A stretch of 64,000 bases of DNA from Streptomyces sp. ASQP_92 (lineage in GTDB: Bacteria > Actinomycetota > Actinomycetes > Streptomycetales > Streptomycetaceae), in assembly GCF_025399895.1 (NCBI RefSeq), contig NZ_JAODUA010000007.1, positions 186,001 to 250,000 of the forward strand. The letters are read 5' to 3'. Below, piece after piece: positions 49,658 to 57,736 of this stretch (position 1 is its first letter; each line of letters opens with the position of its first letter). The position numbers and the translations under genes were made by a program. The notes beneath the pieces are model-generated. The model was not told the DNA's origin. It did no database searches and saw nothing but the letters and a program-made list of their open reading frames with translations.

Positions 49658-51625
49658 TCACTCCATCGGTGCGAGCGGGTTCGCCACGGTGCCGTGCACG
49701 GTGGCGTGCGGCCGCTCGGGGCGGTCCCGGTAGCCGTCGGTGTGCAAGCGGTTCCGGTTCAGACAGAGCCGGTCGACGACGGGCGTGAGCAGGTCGAACG
49801 TCTCGTAGCGGTCCTTGTCGTCGGGGAAGCGGGTCTGGTGGCGCAGGATCTCGTCGCGCACCAGGGCCCAGAAGTCGGCCTCGGGAACGCCCAGTTGGTC
49901 CTCGCACAGTGGGGCCAGGAAGCGGAAGACACCGACGAAGAGCCCCGAATGAATGAACTGGGTGAGGAAGGAGGGCCGCTCGGTGAGCAGGATGTTCCGC
50001 ACGTCCTCGGGCATCGAGTCGTGCTCGGGGAGGTGCTCGGCACTCACGTTGATGTCGTCGACGAAGTCCTTGATCGCGAGACGTACGGGCACGTCCCGGT
50101 CGTCGAAGACGACGATGGCGTTCTCCCCGTGCGGCGAGAACACCGTGCCGTAGCGGTACAGGAAGCGCAGCAGCGGCGGCAGCAGGGCGCCGAAGAGCCG
50201 GCGCAGCCACACCTGGGGCGCAAGGCCCGAGCGGGCGACGAGTTCGGCCGTGAAGGCGCGGCCCTCGGGGTCGGTGTGCAGGAGCGCGGCCAGGGTGCGG
50301 GCCCGTTCGCCCGGCGCGAGCTTCGGCGGCAGCGGCTCGCGCCAGATCGCTCCGAGCAACTCCTTGTACTGGTAGGGGACTTCACCGATCTGGTCGTACA
50401 CCGGGTGTTCCACCGCGACGGAGGCGACCTCGCCGAGGAGGATCACCCGGCATTCGTCCCGCAGGAAGGGGTCCTTCGCGCACAGGCCCTGCACCCAGGC
50501 CGTGACGGCCGGCGCGGCGACGGTGCGTTCGGTCGGCAGACCGCGCCAGACCAGGGTGTTGAGGATGGACAGCGGCAGTTTCACCGTGTGCCGCTCGGGC
50601 CTCGTGAGGTTCAGGAAGGTGCGGATGGACTGCTGGGGCAGCCGTACGTCGCCGTCGGTGGGGAGCGGCACGATGGCGTTGTCGGCGACGGCGGGGGCGA
50701 AGAGCGGAAGGATCATTTCCGTCCACTGCCAGGGGTGGACGGGCAGATAGAGGTAGGCCGCCGGATCGAGGCCCCGGGCCCGCAGCGCGGCGGCGAACGC
50801 CGCACGGACGGTGGCGTCGAGTTCGCGCGCGTAGAGCCGGTCCGGGGTGGCGAGCGAGGCGACGCCGCGGTAGGCGGCGAGGTCTGTGCGGACCGCGATC
50901 CAGGGCAGCGCGGCCGGAGTGCGGGCCTCCGGGTTCCAGCGCGCGGCGTCGTCGGCGGAGAAGCCCAGTCGTCCCTTGTTGAGGACGAGCCAGGGGTGAC
51001 CGCTCTGGTGGCCCTCGAGGTCGGCGTAGCCGAGGTCCGCGAGGCGGGCCGCGGGCAGGGCGGTGGAGTGCAGACGGGTGTCCGCGGCGAGGGTGGCGGT
51101 GAGTTCCCGTACGAGGTGGCCGAAGGTCGCGCCGTCGACGCCGAGGGTGCGGCGGGCGAGCGCGAGGAAGCGGATGGGGTCGCCGAACGGTTCGGGCCGC
51201 GTGAGCGGGGAGCCGGACGCGTGCGGGCCCTTGACTCCCTCCGCCCCTTCGACTCCCTTAGCCCCGCGGACGCCCCCGGCCCGCTCGGTCCGCCGGAGGG
51301 AGTCGGGGTCGACCTGCCAGCCGCCGTACGCACCGCGCCGGGCCAGGAAGGTGAGGGTGCTGCCGTCATCCAGGGCGAACCCGTAGTGGCCGGTGAAACC
51401 GTACTGACCTGGGGTTTTTCCGGGCCGACCGGCATTGTCAGTGGTGGGTTCCACACTGGGACGCACGATCTCCTCGTACGCGAAGGCGCCGATCATCTTC
51501 GCGAGGAGGAGGCGTCCCGCACGGTCCCAGGCCTCGCGGTTCAGCTCGGGCGGCGCCAGGAGCCGGGACGGGGCTTCGGTGTCGAGCAGGCCGCGGGAGT
51601 CACGGGGGGAAGGAGGGTTCGGCAC
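49658..51625 (-). CDS. NIS siderophore synthetase (IucA/IucC family), copy 1
   Basis: NRPS-independent siderophore synthetase, 655 aa, which condenses a carboxylate (citrate or derivative) with an amine or hydroxyl using ATP. Family motifs: GHQSGHPWLVLNKGRLGF (substrate/ATP entry), LPVHPWQWTEMI, the adenylate-binding HGENAIVVFDD and a C-terminal FhuF-like helical segment. A short low-complexity insert (KGVEGAEGVKG) occurs near 120. GTG start with GAGGAG upstream. Last gene of the four-gene operon; 57 bp after the acyltransferase. Type A/B/C assignment needs phylogeny. Confidence 0.92.
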   Translation of the reverse strand: MPNPPSPRDSRGLLDTEAPSRLLAPPELNREAWDRAGRLLLAKMIGAFAYEEIVRPSVEPTTDNAGRPGKTPGQYGFTGHYGFALDDGSTLTFLARRGAYGGWQVDPDSLRRTERAGGVRGAKGVEGAEGVKGPHASGSPLTRPEPFGDPIRFLALARRTLGVDGATFGHLVRELTATLAADTRLHSTALPAARLADLGYADLEGHQSGHPWLVLNKGRLGFSADDAARWNPEARTPAALPWIAVRTDLAAYRGVASLATPDRLYARELDATVRAAFAAALRARGLDPAAYLYLPVHPWQWTEMILPLFAPAVADNAIVPLPTDGDVRLPQQSIRTFLNLTRPERHTVKLPLSILNTLVWRGLPTERTVAAPAVTAWVQGLCAKDPFLRDECRVILLGEVASVAVEHPVYDQIGEVPYQYKELLGAIWREPLPPKLAPGERARTLAALLHTDPEGRAFTAELVARSGLAPQVWLRRLFGALLPPLLRFLYRYGTVFSPHGENAIVVFDDRDVPVRLAIKDFVDDINVSAEHLPEHDSMPEDVRNILLTERPSFLTQFIHSGLFVGVFRFLAPLCEDQLGVPEADFWALVRDEILRHQTRFPDDKDRYETFDLLTPVVDRLCLNRNRLHTDGYRDRPERPHATVHGTVANPLAPME

Positions 51626-51682
51626 AAAGACTCCTCGGGGTGGAACCGATTCGGGGCTGGTGGGGTATGCGGAGCGGGGCGT

Positions 51683-52618
51683 TCACAGCACGTTCCTGAG
51701 CGCGCGGTCGCGGACCATCAGGGCGGCCCGCTTGTCGTCCAGGTCGACCTCCGCGTGGAAGCGGAAGCCCGCGCTGAGGAACGCGGAGACGGAGGGGGTG
51801 TTGCGCAGGTCGGGTTCGGCGATCACACGGGGGCAGTGCGGACGGTTGTCGAGGATCAGGTCGGCGACGGCCCTGAGCAGGGTGGTGCCGAGGCCCCGGC
51901 CGCGGTCGGCGACGCCCCCGATGAGCAGATGGACACCGGTGTCGTGGGGGCGGGCCGGATAGTGCCGGGCCAGCGGGTCCAGGTCCGCCCGGTAGATCTC
52001 CCAGTAGCTCATGGGGGTGCCGTCGAGGACGCCCAGACAGGGCACGCTGCGGCCGTCGCCGTCCAGCTGTTCGCGGACATGGGCGGCGGTGACCGAGTCG
52101 GGTCCCGCCAGGTCCCAGAAGGCGGCCACGGCGGGGTCGTTCATCCACTGCGCCAGGAGGGCGAGGTCACGTTCGAGACGCACGGGTACGAGGTCGAACG
52201 CGCCGAGCGGCGTCGCGGCGGGCGCCCAGTCCCTGGGGGAGTCGAGCAGGGCCTCCCCGACGGGACGGGCCCTTCGGGAGCCCCCGCCCGTGCCCGGCCC
52301 CGGCAGTGGGCCGGCCGCGGGGGCACGGGTGACGTCCGGGCTGCCCGGGGCCGGGGGCACGGCAGGCACTGCGGGGCGGCCCGGGCCGGGGCTGTCCGAA
52401 CTCGGCTCGCCGGAGCGGGAGTTCGGGCCGCCCGGCCGCCCCGCCTCGTCGGACCGCGCCTCGTGCGGCCCCGGCCCGCCGGGCCCGGCGGCGCCCGGCT
52501 CGTCGAGCAGGGCGACCAGTTCCTCGGGCAGCTGGAGGTCGAGGGTGTCCTCGGCCGCCTCCCCCCGGGGGGCGGCGGGGCCTGCGCCGGCGTCGGTGCT
52601 CGCATCGGTGGGAGGCAC
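51683..52618 (-). CDS. Siderophore-type N-acyltransferase (GNAT, IucB/RhbD-like)
   Basis: GNAT-fold acyltransferase, 311 aa. The first 135 residues are disordered and Pro/Gly-rich; the catalytic domain (about 140-305) has LVPVRLERDLALLAQWMNDP, SYWEIYRADLD, the acyl-CoA loop VADRGRGLGTTLLR and the siderophore-subfamily motif RVIAEPDLRNTPSV. Relatives acylate a hydroxylamine in aerobactin or rhizobactin synthesis. No N-hydroxylase is encoded nearby, so the amine substrate may be unhydroxylated. GTG start with GAGAGGAG. Confidence 0.88.
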   Translation of the reverse strand: MPPTDASTDAGAGPAAPRGEAAEDTLDLQLPEELVALLDEPGAAGPGGPGPHEARSDEAGRPGGPNSRSGEPSSDSPGPGRPAVPAVPPAPGSPDVTRAPAAGPLPGPGTGGGSRRARPVGEALLDSPRDWAPAATPLGAFDLVPVRLERDLALLAQWMNDPAVAAFWDLAGPDSVTAAHVREQLDGDGRSVPCLGVLDGTPMSYWEIYRADLDPLARHYPARPHDTGVHLLIGGVADRGRGLGTTLLRAVADLILDNRPHCPRVIAEPDLRNTPSVSAFLSAGFRFHAEVDLDDKRAALMVRDRALRNVL

Positions 52619-52648
52619 GGCGACGCTCCTCTCAACAGTTCGTACGGG

Positions 52649-54514
52649 TCACGTTCCGTGGATGTGAAGGGGGTTGGTGATGGTGACGTAGACGGACTGG
52701 GTGTCGACCGGGCCGACGAGTTCGTCGAGGCCGTGCAGCCGGGTCAGCAGATTGGCCTTGCAGCGCAGCGTCGCGCTGTCCAGCAGGTGGGCGGGCAGCG
52801 GCGAGCCGAGGTCGGTGGCCCGGGCGAGGAACCGGCGCAGGGCGGCGAGCAGGACCCGCTCGTCGGCGAGGTGCTGGGCGCCGAACGCTCCGATGAGGCC
52901 GAGGATGTTGTTGATGCCGAGGTAGTAGGCGAAGCGTTCGTCGGTGACGGCGTCCGGCACGAAGGTGTCGCTGGTGGCGCCGATGCCCGGCAGCCGGCGC
53001 TCCAGGGCTGCACGGTGGGAGTCGCGGAAGTAGTAGCCCTGGTTGTCGCGGTAGCGGCCGCCGACGGGCCAGCCGTCGGGGTCGAGCAGGACCAGGGTGT
53101 TCTGCTGGTGGGCCTCCAGGGCGATGCCCGCCGTGCCGTCCAGCCAGAGCAGTGGGCCTACGACCTGGTCGAGGTAGCGCAGGAACCACTCGGCACAGAC
53201 GGCGGGGGCGGGCCGGCCGGTGCGGGCGGCGAGCCGGAACACCACGTCGGCGAGGCGCGAGTGCGTTCCGGCGCGGCCCGGCATGGGCCGGGGTGCGGTG
53301 AGGGCGGCGATGCAGACCGCGTCGTCGCCGGGGGCGAACGGATTGTGGCGGACCATGACGTCGAGCCCGGGCACCGCCTCGCCGCCCGGGGTGTCGACGG
53401 CGAGCCAGGCGGGGTCGCGGACGATGTCGAAGCAGGGGTGGGCGGCCCGCCACTCGTCGCCGAGCCCGGAGCGCAGCAGGCGGTGGACCTCGACGCCCCG
53501 ATGGAGTTCCTTGCGGAGGTTCTCCCGGCGGGAGTTGGTGATGCGTACGCCGAGGGACAGCTTGAGCATGGCGTCGGCGCCGGGGCGGTGCACGGTGCGC
53601 ACGGACGACGTGGGGTGCCAGTGCTCACCGTGCGGGCCCAGATCGTGCAGCAGGCCGGCGTCGAGCAGCGCGGCGACGGCGGGGCGCTGGACGATGTCGC
53701 GGGCCTGCCAGGGGTGCAGGGGCAACAGGGCCGCCCCGGGCGGGAGTTGGAGGCCGTTCGCGAAGCGGAGCATCAGTTCCGCGGCGGGGACGGTGCGGCC
53801 GTTCTCGGTCCAGGCGGAGTCGGTGGCGAGGACGGAGGGGTCGACGGCCATCCAGTGCAGGGGGAAGGAGCCGTACAACTCGGGCGAGTAGCTGCGCACT
53901 TCCGCTTCGGAGAGCCCTTCGCGGCTCTTCGGGGTGGGGTGCAGCGGGTGGCCGAGGAGGAGGGACTGCTCGGCGGTGAGGAAGAGGTCGGCGCTTTCGC
54001 GCGGGCCGGGGCGTTCGCGCCGGTCGGCGATGAAGTCCGCGGTGCGGCGTACCGAGTCCGCGACGCGCCCCACCAGGTCGGCGCTCTCGCTCAGGCCCGC
54101 CTCGCGGCCGAGGAGGGCGGCGACGGTGACGGCGTCGGCGGGCGGGGCGTCGGCGCGGGCGCCGTGCAGGGCGGGCCGGGCGAACCGGTGCCAGCCGGTG
54201 GGCGACCAGTACCGGACGGGCACGAGCAGGGCGGTGCCGCTGGCGGGCAGCGCGATGCGCAGGAGCGGGCCGTCGGGCGCGGGCAGGTCGTTCTCGCGCA
54301 CCCAGCAGCGCAGCAGGTTCTCTACGGCGGCCGCTTCGGCGGCCGCCCCGGGGTCGGCGGCGTCGAGCGGGTCCCGTTCGTCGCGGGGGGTCAGGCGTTC
54401 GCCGTGGATCCCGGCCTTCTGGCGCGGCACCGTCGTCGGCTCGGCGGCCGGGCCGCGGTGGGCGCCGACGGGGCCGTCGGCCTCGTGCGCTTCAGGGGCG
54501 GGGGTGGGGTTCAC
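52649..54514 (-). CDS. NIS siderophore synthetase (IucA/IucC family), copy 2
   Basis: Second NRPS-independent siderophore synthetase, 621 aa. Motifs: LLLGHPLHPTPKSREGL, LPLHPWQARDIV, a RTVHRPGADAMLKLSLGVRITN stretch and LEAHQQNTLVLLDPDG, where copy 1 has HGENAIVV. The sequence differs strongly from copy 1, so the two probably perform sequential condensations on citrate. GTG start at 54514 with AAGGAAG; 35 bp after the aminotransferase. An N-terminal 60-residue Pro/Glu/Asp-rich tail is unusual. Confidence 0.92.
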   Translation of the reverse strand: MNPTPAPEAHEADGPVGAHRGPAAEPTTVPRQKAGIHGERLTPRDERDPLDAADPGAAAEAAAVENLLRCWVRENDLPAPDGPLLRIALPASGTALLVPVRYWSPTGWHRFARPALHGARADAPPADAVTVAALLGREAGLSESADLVGRVADSVRRTADFIADRRERPGPRESADLFLTAEQSLLLGHPLHPTPKSREGLSEAEVRSYSPELYGSFPLHWMAVDPSVLATDSAWTENGRTVPAAELMLRFANGLQLPPGAALLPLHPWQARDIVQRPAVAALLDAGLLHDLGPHGEHWHPTSSVRTVHRPGADAMLKLSLGVRITNSRRENLRKELHRGVEVHRLLRSGLGDEWRAAHPCFDIVRDPAWLAVDTPGGEAVPGLDVMVRHNPFAPGDDAVCIAALTAPRPMPGRAGTHSRLADVVFRLAARTGRPAPAVCAEWFLRYLDQVVGPLLWLDGTAGIALEAHQQNTLVLLDPDGWPVGGRYRDNQGYYFRDSHRAALERRLPGIGATSDTFVPDAVTDERFAYYLGINNILGLIGAFGAQHLADERVLLAALRRFLARATDLGSPLPAHLLDSATLRCKANLLTRLHGLDELVGPVDTQSVYVTITNPLHIHGT

Positions 54515-54549
54515 GGCGGTCTTCCTTGGGGGCTGGGGGTGGTCCGGGA

Positions 54550-55959
54550 TCAGTGGGCCGGTCCGGTCCCGGCCCGGTGGCGCACACCGGCCCCCGGGTC
54601 GGCTCGCGGATGCGGGGCGCGGGCGGCGGCGGCCACCGCGTCGGCGAGCCGGTCGAGGACGGCCACGGCCTGTTCGTCGGTGAGGGTGAGCGGGGGCAGC
54701 AGGCGTACGACGCTGGAGTGGCGGCCGCCGAGTTCGACGATGAGGCCGCGTCGCAGGCACTCCTGCTGGACGACGGCGGCGAGCGCGGGGGCGGGCGGCG
54801 GCGGGCTGCCGGAGCCGAGGTCCTCGCGCTCGGGGTCGACGAGCTCCACGCCGATCATCAGGCCCCGGCCGCGTACGTCGCCGACGCAGGGGTGCTCGGC
54901 GGCGAGCCCCTGCAACTGGCCGAGCATGCGGGCCCCGAGGACGGCCGCGCGGTCGGCGAGCCGGTTCTCCCGGACATGGGCGAGGGTGGCGGCGCCGGCC
55001 GCCATGGCGAGCTGGTTGCCGCGGAACGTGCCGGCGTGCGCGCCGGGTTTCCAGGTGTCGAGGTCGTCCCGGTACACGATCACGGCCAGCGGCAGCGAGC
55101 CGCCGATGGCCTTGGAGAGCACCATCACATCGGGCACCACACCGCTGTGCTCGACGGCCCAGAAGGTGCCGGTGCGGCCGACGCCCGTCTGCACCTCGTC
55201 GGCGATCAGCGGGATGGAGCGGCTCGCGGTGATCTCGCGCATGCGGCGCATCCAGGTGTCGGGCGCCGGGTTCACCCCGCCCTCGCCCTGCACCGGTTCG
55301 AGGATCATCCCGGCCGGGGCGGGCACACCGCCCTTGGGGTCGTCGAGGAGGTTCTCGGTCCAGCGGGCGGCGAGCTCCGCCCCGCGTTCGCCGCCGACTC
55401 CGTAGGGGCAGCGGTAGTTGTGCGGGTAGGGCAGCCGGGTCACCTCGACGTCGCGCGCGCCGCCGGAGACGGCGAGGGCGCCCGCGGTCATGCCGTGGTA
55501 GGCGCCGGTGAAGGCGAGCATGCCGGTGCGTCCGGTGGCCGTGCGCACCAGCTTCAGAGCGGCCTCCACGGCGTCCGTGCCGGCCGGGCCGCAGAACTGG
55601 ATCCGCGCGTGGTCGGCGAGTTGGCGCGGCAGGGTGGCGAAGAGCTCCGTGGTGAAGGCGTCCTTGACCGGGGTGGCGAGGTCGAGGACGTGCAGCGGGG
55701 CCCCCGAGTCGAGGACCTTGCGGATAGCTTCGAGGACGACGGGGTGGTTGTGGCCGAGGGCCAGCGTCCCGGCGCCCGAGAGGCAGTCGAGATAGCGCCG
55801 TCCGTCCGCGCCCTCGATCGTCAGCCCGCGCGCCCGCACGGGCACGATGGGCAGCGAACGGGCGTAGGTGCGGGCCGCCGACTCCCGGAGGGACTGCCTG
55901 CGCAGGATCCCCTCGTGGGCGCCGGACAGGGCCGTCGGAGCTGGTTCGGTCACGGCCAC
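54550..55959 (-). CDS. Class III aminotransferase, diaminobutyrate--2-oxoglutarate type
   Basis: PLP-dependent transaminase, 469 aa, of the RhbA/EctB group that makes L-2,4-diaminobutyrate from aspartate semialdehyde. The PLP-lysine lies in VMLSKAIGGSLPLAV. GPAGTDAVEAALKLV, IADEVQTGVGRTG and the group-specific PGAHAGTFRGNQLAM support it. First gene of the siderophore operon. The GTG at 55959 fits the protein; GGAGGACC lies upstream. Preceded by an iron box. Unlike rhizobactin clusters, no diaminobutyrate decarboxylase follows. Confidence 0.88.
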   Translation of the reverse strand: MAVTEPAPTALSGAHEGILRRQSLRESAARTYARSLPIVPVRARGLTIEGADGRRYLDCLSGAGTLALGHNHPVVLEAIRKVLDSGAPLHVLDLATPVKDAFTTELFATLPRQLADHARIQFCGPAGTDAVEAALKLVRTATGRTGMLAFTGAYHGMTAGALAVSGGARDVEVTRLPYPHNYRCPYGVGGERGAELAARWTENLLDDPKGGVPAPAGMILEPVQGEGGVNPAPDTWMRRMREITASRSIPLIADEVQTGVGRTGTFWAVEHSGVVPDVMVLSKAIGGSLPLAVIVYRDDLDTWKPGAHAGTFRGNQLAMAAGAATLAHVRENRLADRAAVLGARMLGQLQGLAAEHPCVGDVRGRGLMIGVELVDPEREDLGSGSPPPPAPALAAVVQQECLRRGLIVELGGRHSSVVRLLPPLTLTDEQAVAVLDRLADAVAAAARAPHPRADPGAGVRHRAGTGPAH

Positions 55960-56110
55960 TACTGCTGGTCCTCCCGCTGTGACGGTTCCGTATCGCGTCC
56001 GTTGCGCGGCGCGTACGCCCACGCTGAACGCTGTCCTGATGTCCCCCGTACGTACCAACGACGCCGGCACCGCGGGATCACGGCCTGCCCGGAAGTTCCT
56101 TGCCCGAAAG

Positions 56111-56129
56111 CAAGGTTCGCCTTACCCGG
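56111..56129 (-). promoter_or_regulatory. IdeR/DmdR iron box
   Basis: On the minus strand CCGGGTAAGGCGAACCTTG; the core GGTAAGGCGAACCTT matches the actinobacterial iron box TTAGGTTAGGCTAACCTAA at 14 of 19 positions. It lies 152 bp upstream of the aminotransferase. Implies repression when iron is plentiful. Confidence 0.75.
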
Positions 56130-56193
56130 GCTGGTCGACGGGTCCCGGCGGGGCGCGACCGCGGCCCTGCCGCGTACCGCCCACGGCGTCACC

Positions 56194-56212
56194 GGCATAG
56201 TGGGGGCCGCAC
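56194..56212 (+). promoter_or_regulatory. Shared promoter-like box, protease 1
   Basis: GGCATAGTGGGGGCCGCAC, almost identical to the box at 57622-57641 before the paralogous gene. CATAGT suits a -10 element. Both genes also share the AGGGGGAAT ribosome site. Confidence 0.55.
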
Positions 56213-56338
56213 CGCGACACCGGTCCTCGGAGTCGCGGTGCGAGTTCGACGCGTTGCACGCGCCACACGAGTTCTACGAGTTCTACGAGTTCAGAAGACG
56301 AAGACGCTGTGAAGACGAAGTTCCAGGGGGAATTCGAC

Positions 56339-57562
56339 ATGCGACCGACACGCCCGTCCAGCGCCGAGCGCACGGGGAGGGGAGCGCGGCGCGGGGTTCG
56401 GCCCGTGGTCGCGGCCCTCGGCCTGACGGCCGCGCTCGCGCTGACCGCCACCGCCTGCGGTCCCGGCGATTCCAGTGCCGACAGCAAGCCGACGGCCTCG
56501 GCGACCGCGAGCGGCGCCGACCAGCTCCAGATACCGGACGACGTCAAGGAGCGGCTCAAGAAGCACGGGTTCGACCTGGACAAGTGGAAGAACGGCGAGT
56601 GGCGGAACTGGGACCGGGCCACATGGCTCCGTGAGGCCAGGGAGTACGTCAACCCGATCATCCAGGACCTGTGGGACCCGGATCGGATGCGCAAGGCGGA
56701 CAAGCCCCCGGAGAAGACCGTTCCCAATGACATCTCCGGCGACAAGGGCGTCACGGACCCGGTGCCGGCGCCCGTGAAGGCCGCCGCGGTGAAGGCCCCG
56801 TACCACCAGAGCCTGCCGGAGCTGGGCAAGTTGTTCTTCGACGGCCCCGAGGGCTCCATGGTGTGCTCCGCGACCGTGGTCAAGGACCCGGCGCACCCCG
56901 GCAAGTCCAACCTGGTGTGGACCGCGGGCCACTGTGTGCACGCGGGCGCCAAGGGCGGCTGGTACCGCAACATCGCCTTCGTGCCCTCGTACAACAACAC
57001 CAACCTGCCGACGGCCCAGTTGCAGAAGGCCACCAAGCCGCAGATCGCGCCCTACGGCGTCTACTGGGCGGACTGGGCACAGACCTCGCAGCAGTGGATC
57101 GAGGGCGGCGGCCCGACCGGCGGCAAGGGCGCGCCCTATGACTTCGCGGTGCTGCACATGACGCCGGAGAAGGGCTCGAACGGCAAGTCCCTGGAGGAGA
57201 CGGTCGGCGGGGCGCTCCCGGTGGACTTCAACGCGCCGGCCGTGCCGAAGATCAGCGCGATGACGGCCAACGGCTACCCGGCCGCGCCGCCGTACGACGG
57301 CCAGAAGCTGTACCAGTGCAAGGACAAGCCGGGGCGGCTCTCGCTCGCCACGAGCATGCCGACGATGTACCGCATCGGCTGCACCATGACCGGGGGCTCC
57401 TCGGGCGGCGGCTGGATCGCCACGGGTTCGGACGGCAAGCCGTCGCTGGTCTCCAACACCTCCATCGGCCCGGTCACCGCGGGCTGGCTGGCCGGGCCGC
57501 GCCTGGGCCCGGAGGCCAAGGGCGTCTTCGACTCGGTGAGCACCAAGTACGCCGGGCGGTAA
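56339..57562 (+). CDS. Secreted serine protease with conserved N-terminal module, copy 1
   Basis: Exported protease-like protein, 407 aa. Signal sequence ends at LTATAC (lipoprotein-like; the lipobox is atypical). A conserved charged helical module (about 60-125; RLKKHGFDLDKWKNGEWRNW) precedes a chymotrypsin-fold domain with His198 (WTAGHCVH), Asp268 (PYDFAVLH) and Ser355 (GGSSGGGW). The V8/S1B-like Ser motif GSSGG lacks the GDSGGP of trypsin. Starts at the ATG behind AGGGGGAATTC. About 65% of positions appear shared with the next gene. Substrate unknown. Confidence 0.85.
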   Translation: MRPTRPSSAERTGRGARRGVRPVVAALGLTAALALTATACGPGDSSADSKPTASATASGADQLQIPDDVKERLKKHGFDLDKWKNGEWRNWDRATWLREAREYVNPIIQDLWDPDRMRKADKPPEKTVPNDISGDKGVTDPVPAPVKAAAVKAPYHQSLPELGKLFFDGPEGSMVCSATVVKDPAHPGKSNLVWTAGHCVHAGAKGGWYRNIAFVPSYNNTNLPTAQLQKATKPQIAPYGVYWADWAQTSQQWIEGGGPTGGKGAPYDFAVLHMTPEKGSNGKSLEETVGGALPVDFNAPAVPKISAMTANGYPAAPPYDGQKLYQCKDKPGRLSLATSMPTMYRIGCTMTGGSSGGGWIATGSDGKPSLVSNTSIGPVTAGWLAGPRLGPEAKGVFDSVSTKYAGR

Positions 57563-57621
57563 GTGGCTTGCGGGGGTCCTGTGAACGCCGGGACCCCCGT
57601 GATCGCCCCCCGCGCCACACA

Positions 57622-57641
57622 GGCATAGTGGGGGGCCGCAC
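57622..57641 (+). promoter_or_regulatory. Shared promoter-like box, protease 2
   Basis: GGCATAGTGGGGGGCCGCAC, the same element as before protease 1 with one extra G; 95 bp upstream of the ATG. Conservation in otherwise unrelated intergenic sequence suggests a true control element. Confidence 0.55.
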
Positions 57642-57736
57642 AGTGGGCGGCCGAGTGCACGACAGCCCACCGCAATGACAAGTACATGGCAAAACCTGCC
57701 CGGTGCGGGCAGGCTCATCAGGGGGAATCGTTTCTC

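Larger units (their letters stand above)
55960..56338. other. Divergent intergenic region, siderophore operon / protease 1
   Basis: A 379-bp gap holding the iron box (56111-56129) for the siderophore operon and the promoter-like box (56194-56212) shared with the second protease. No gene is supported here. Confidence 0.6.

Noticed and set aside
49694..55405. 1903-codon frame on the plus strand through the siderophore operon
   Set aside because: Entirely antisense to four well-supported genes, no domain or ribosome site; a shadow of high-GC codon bias.
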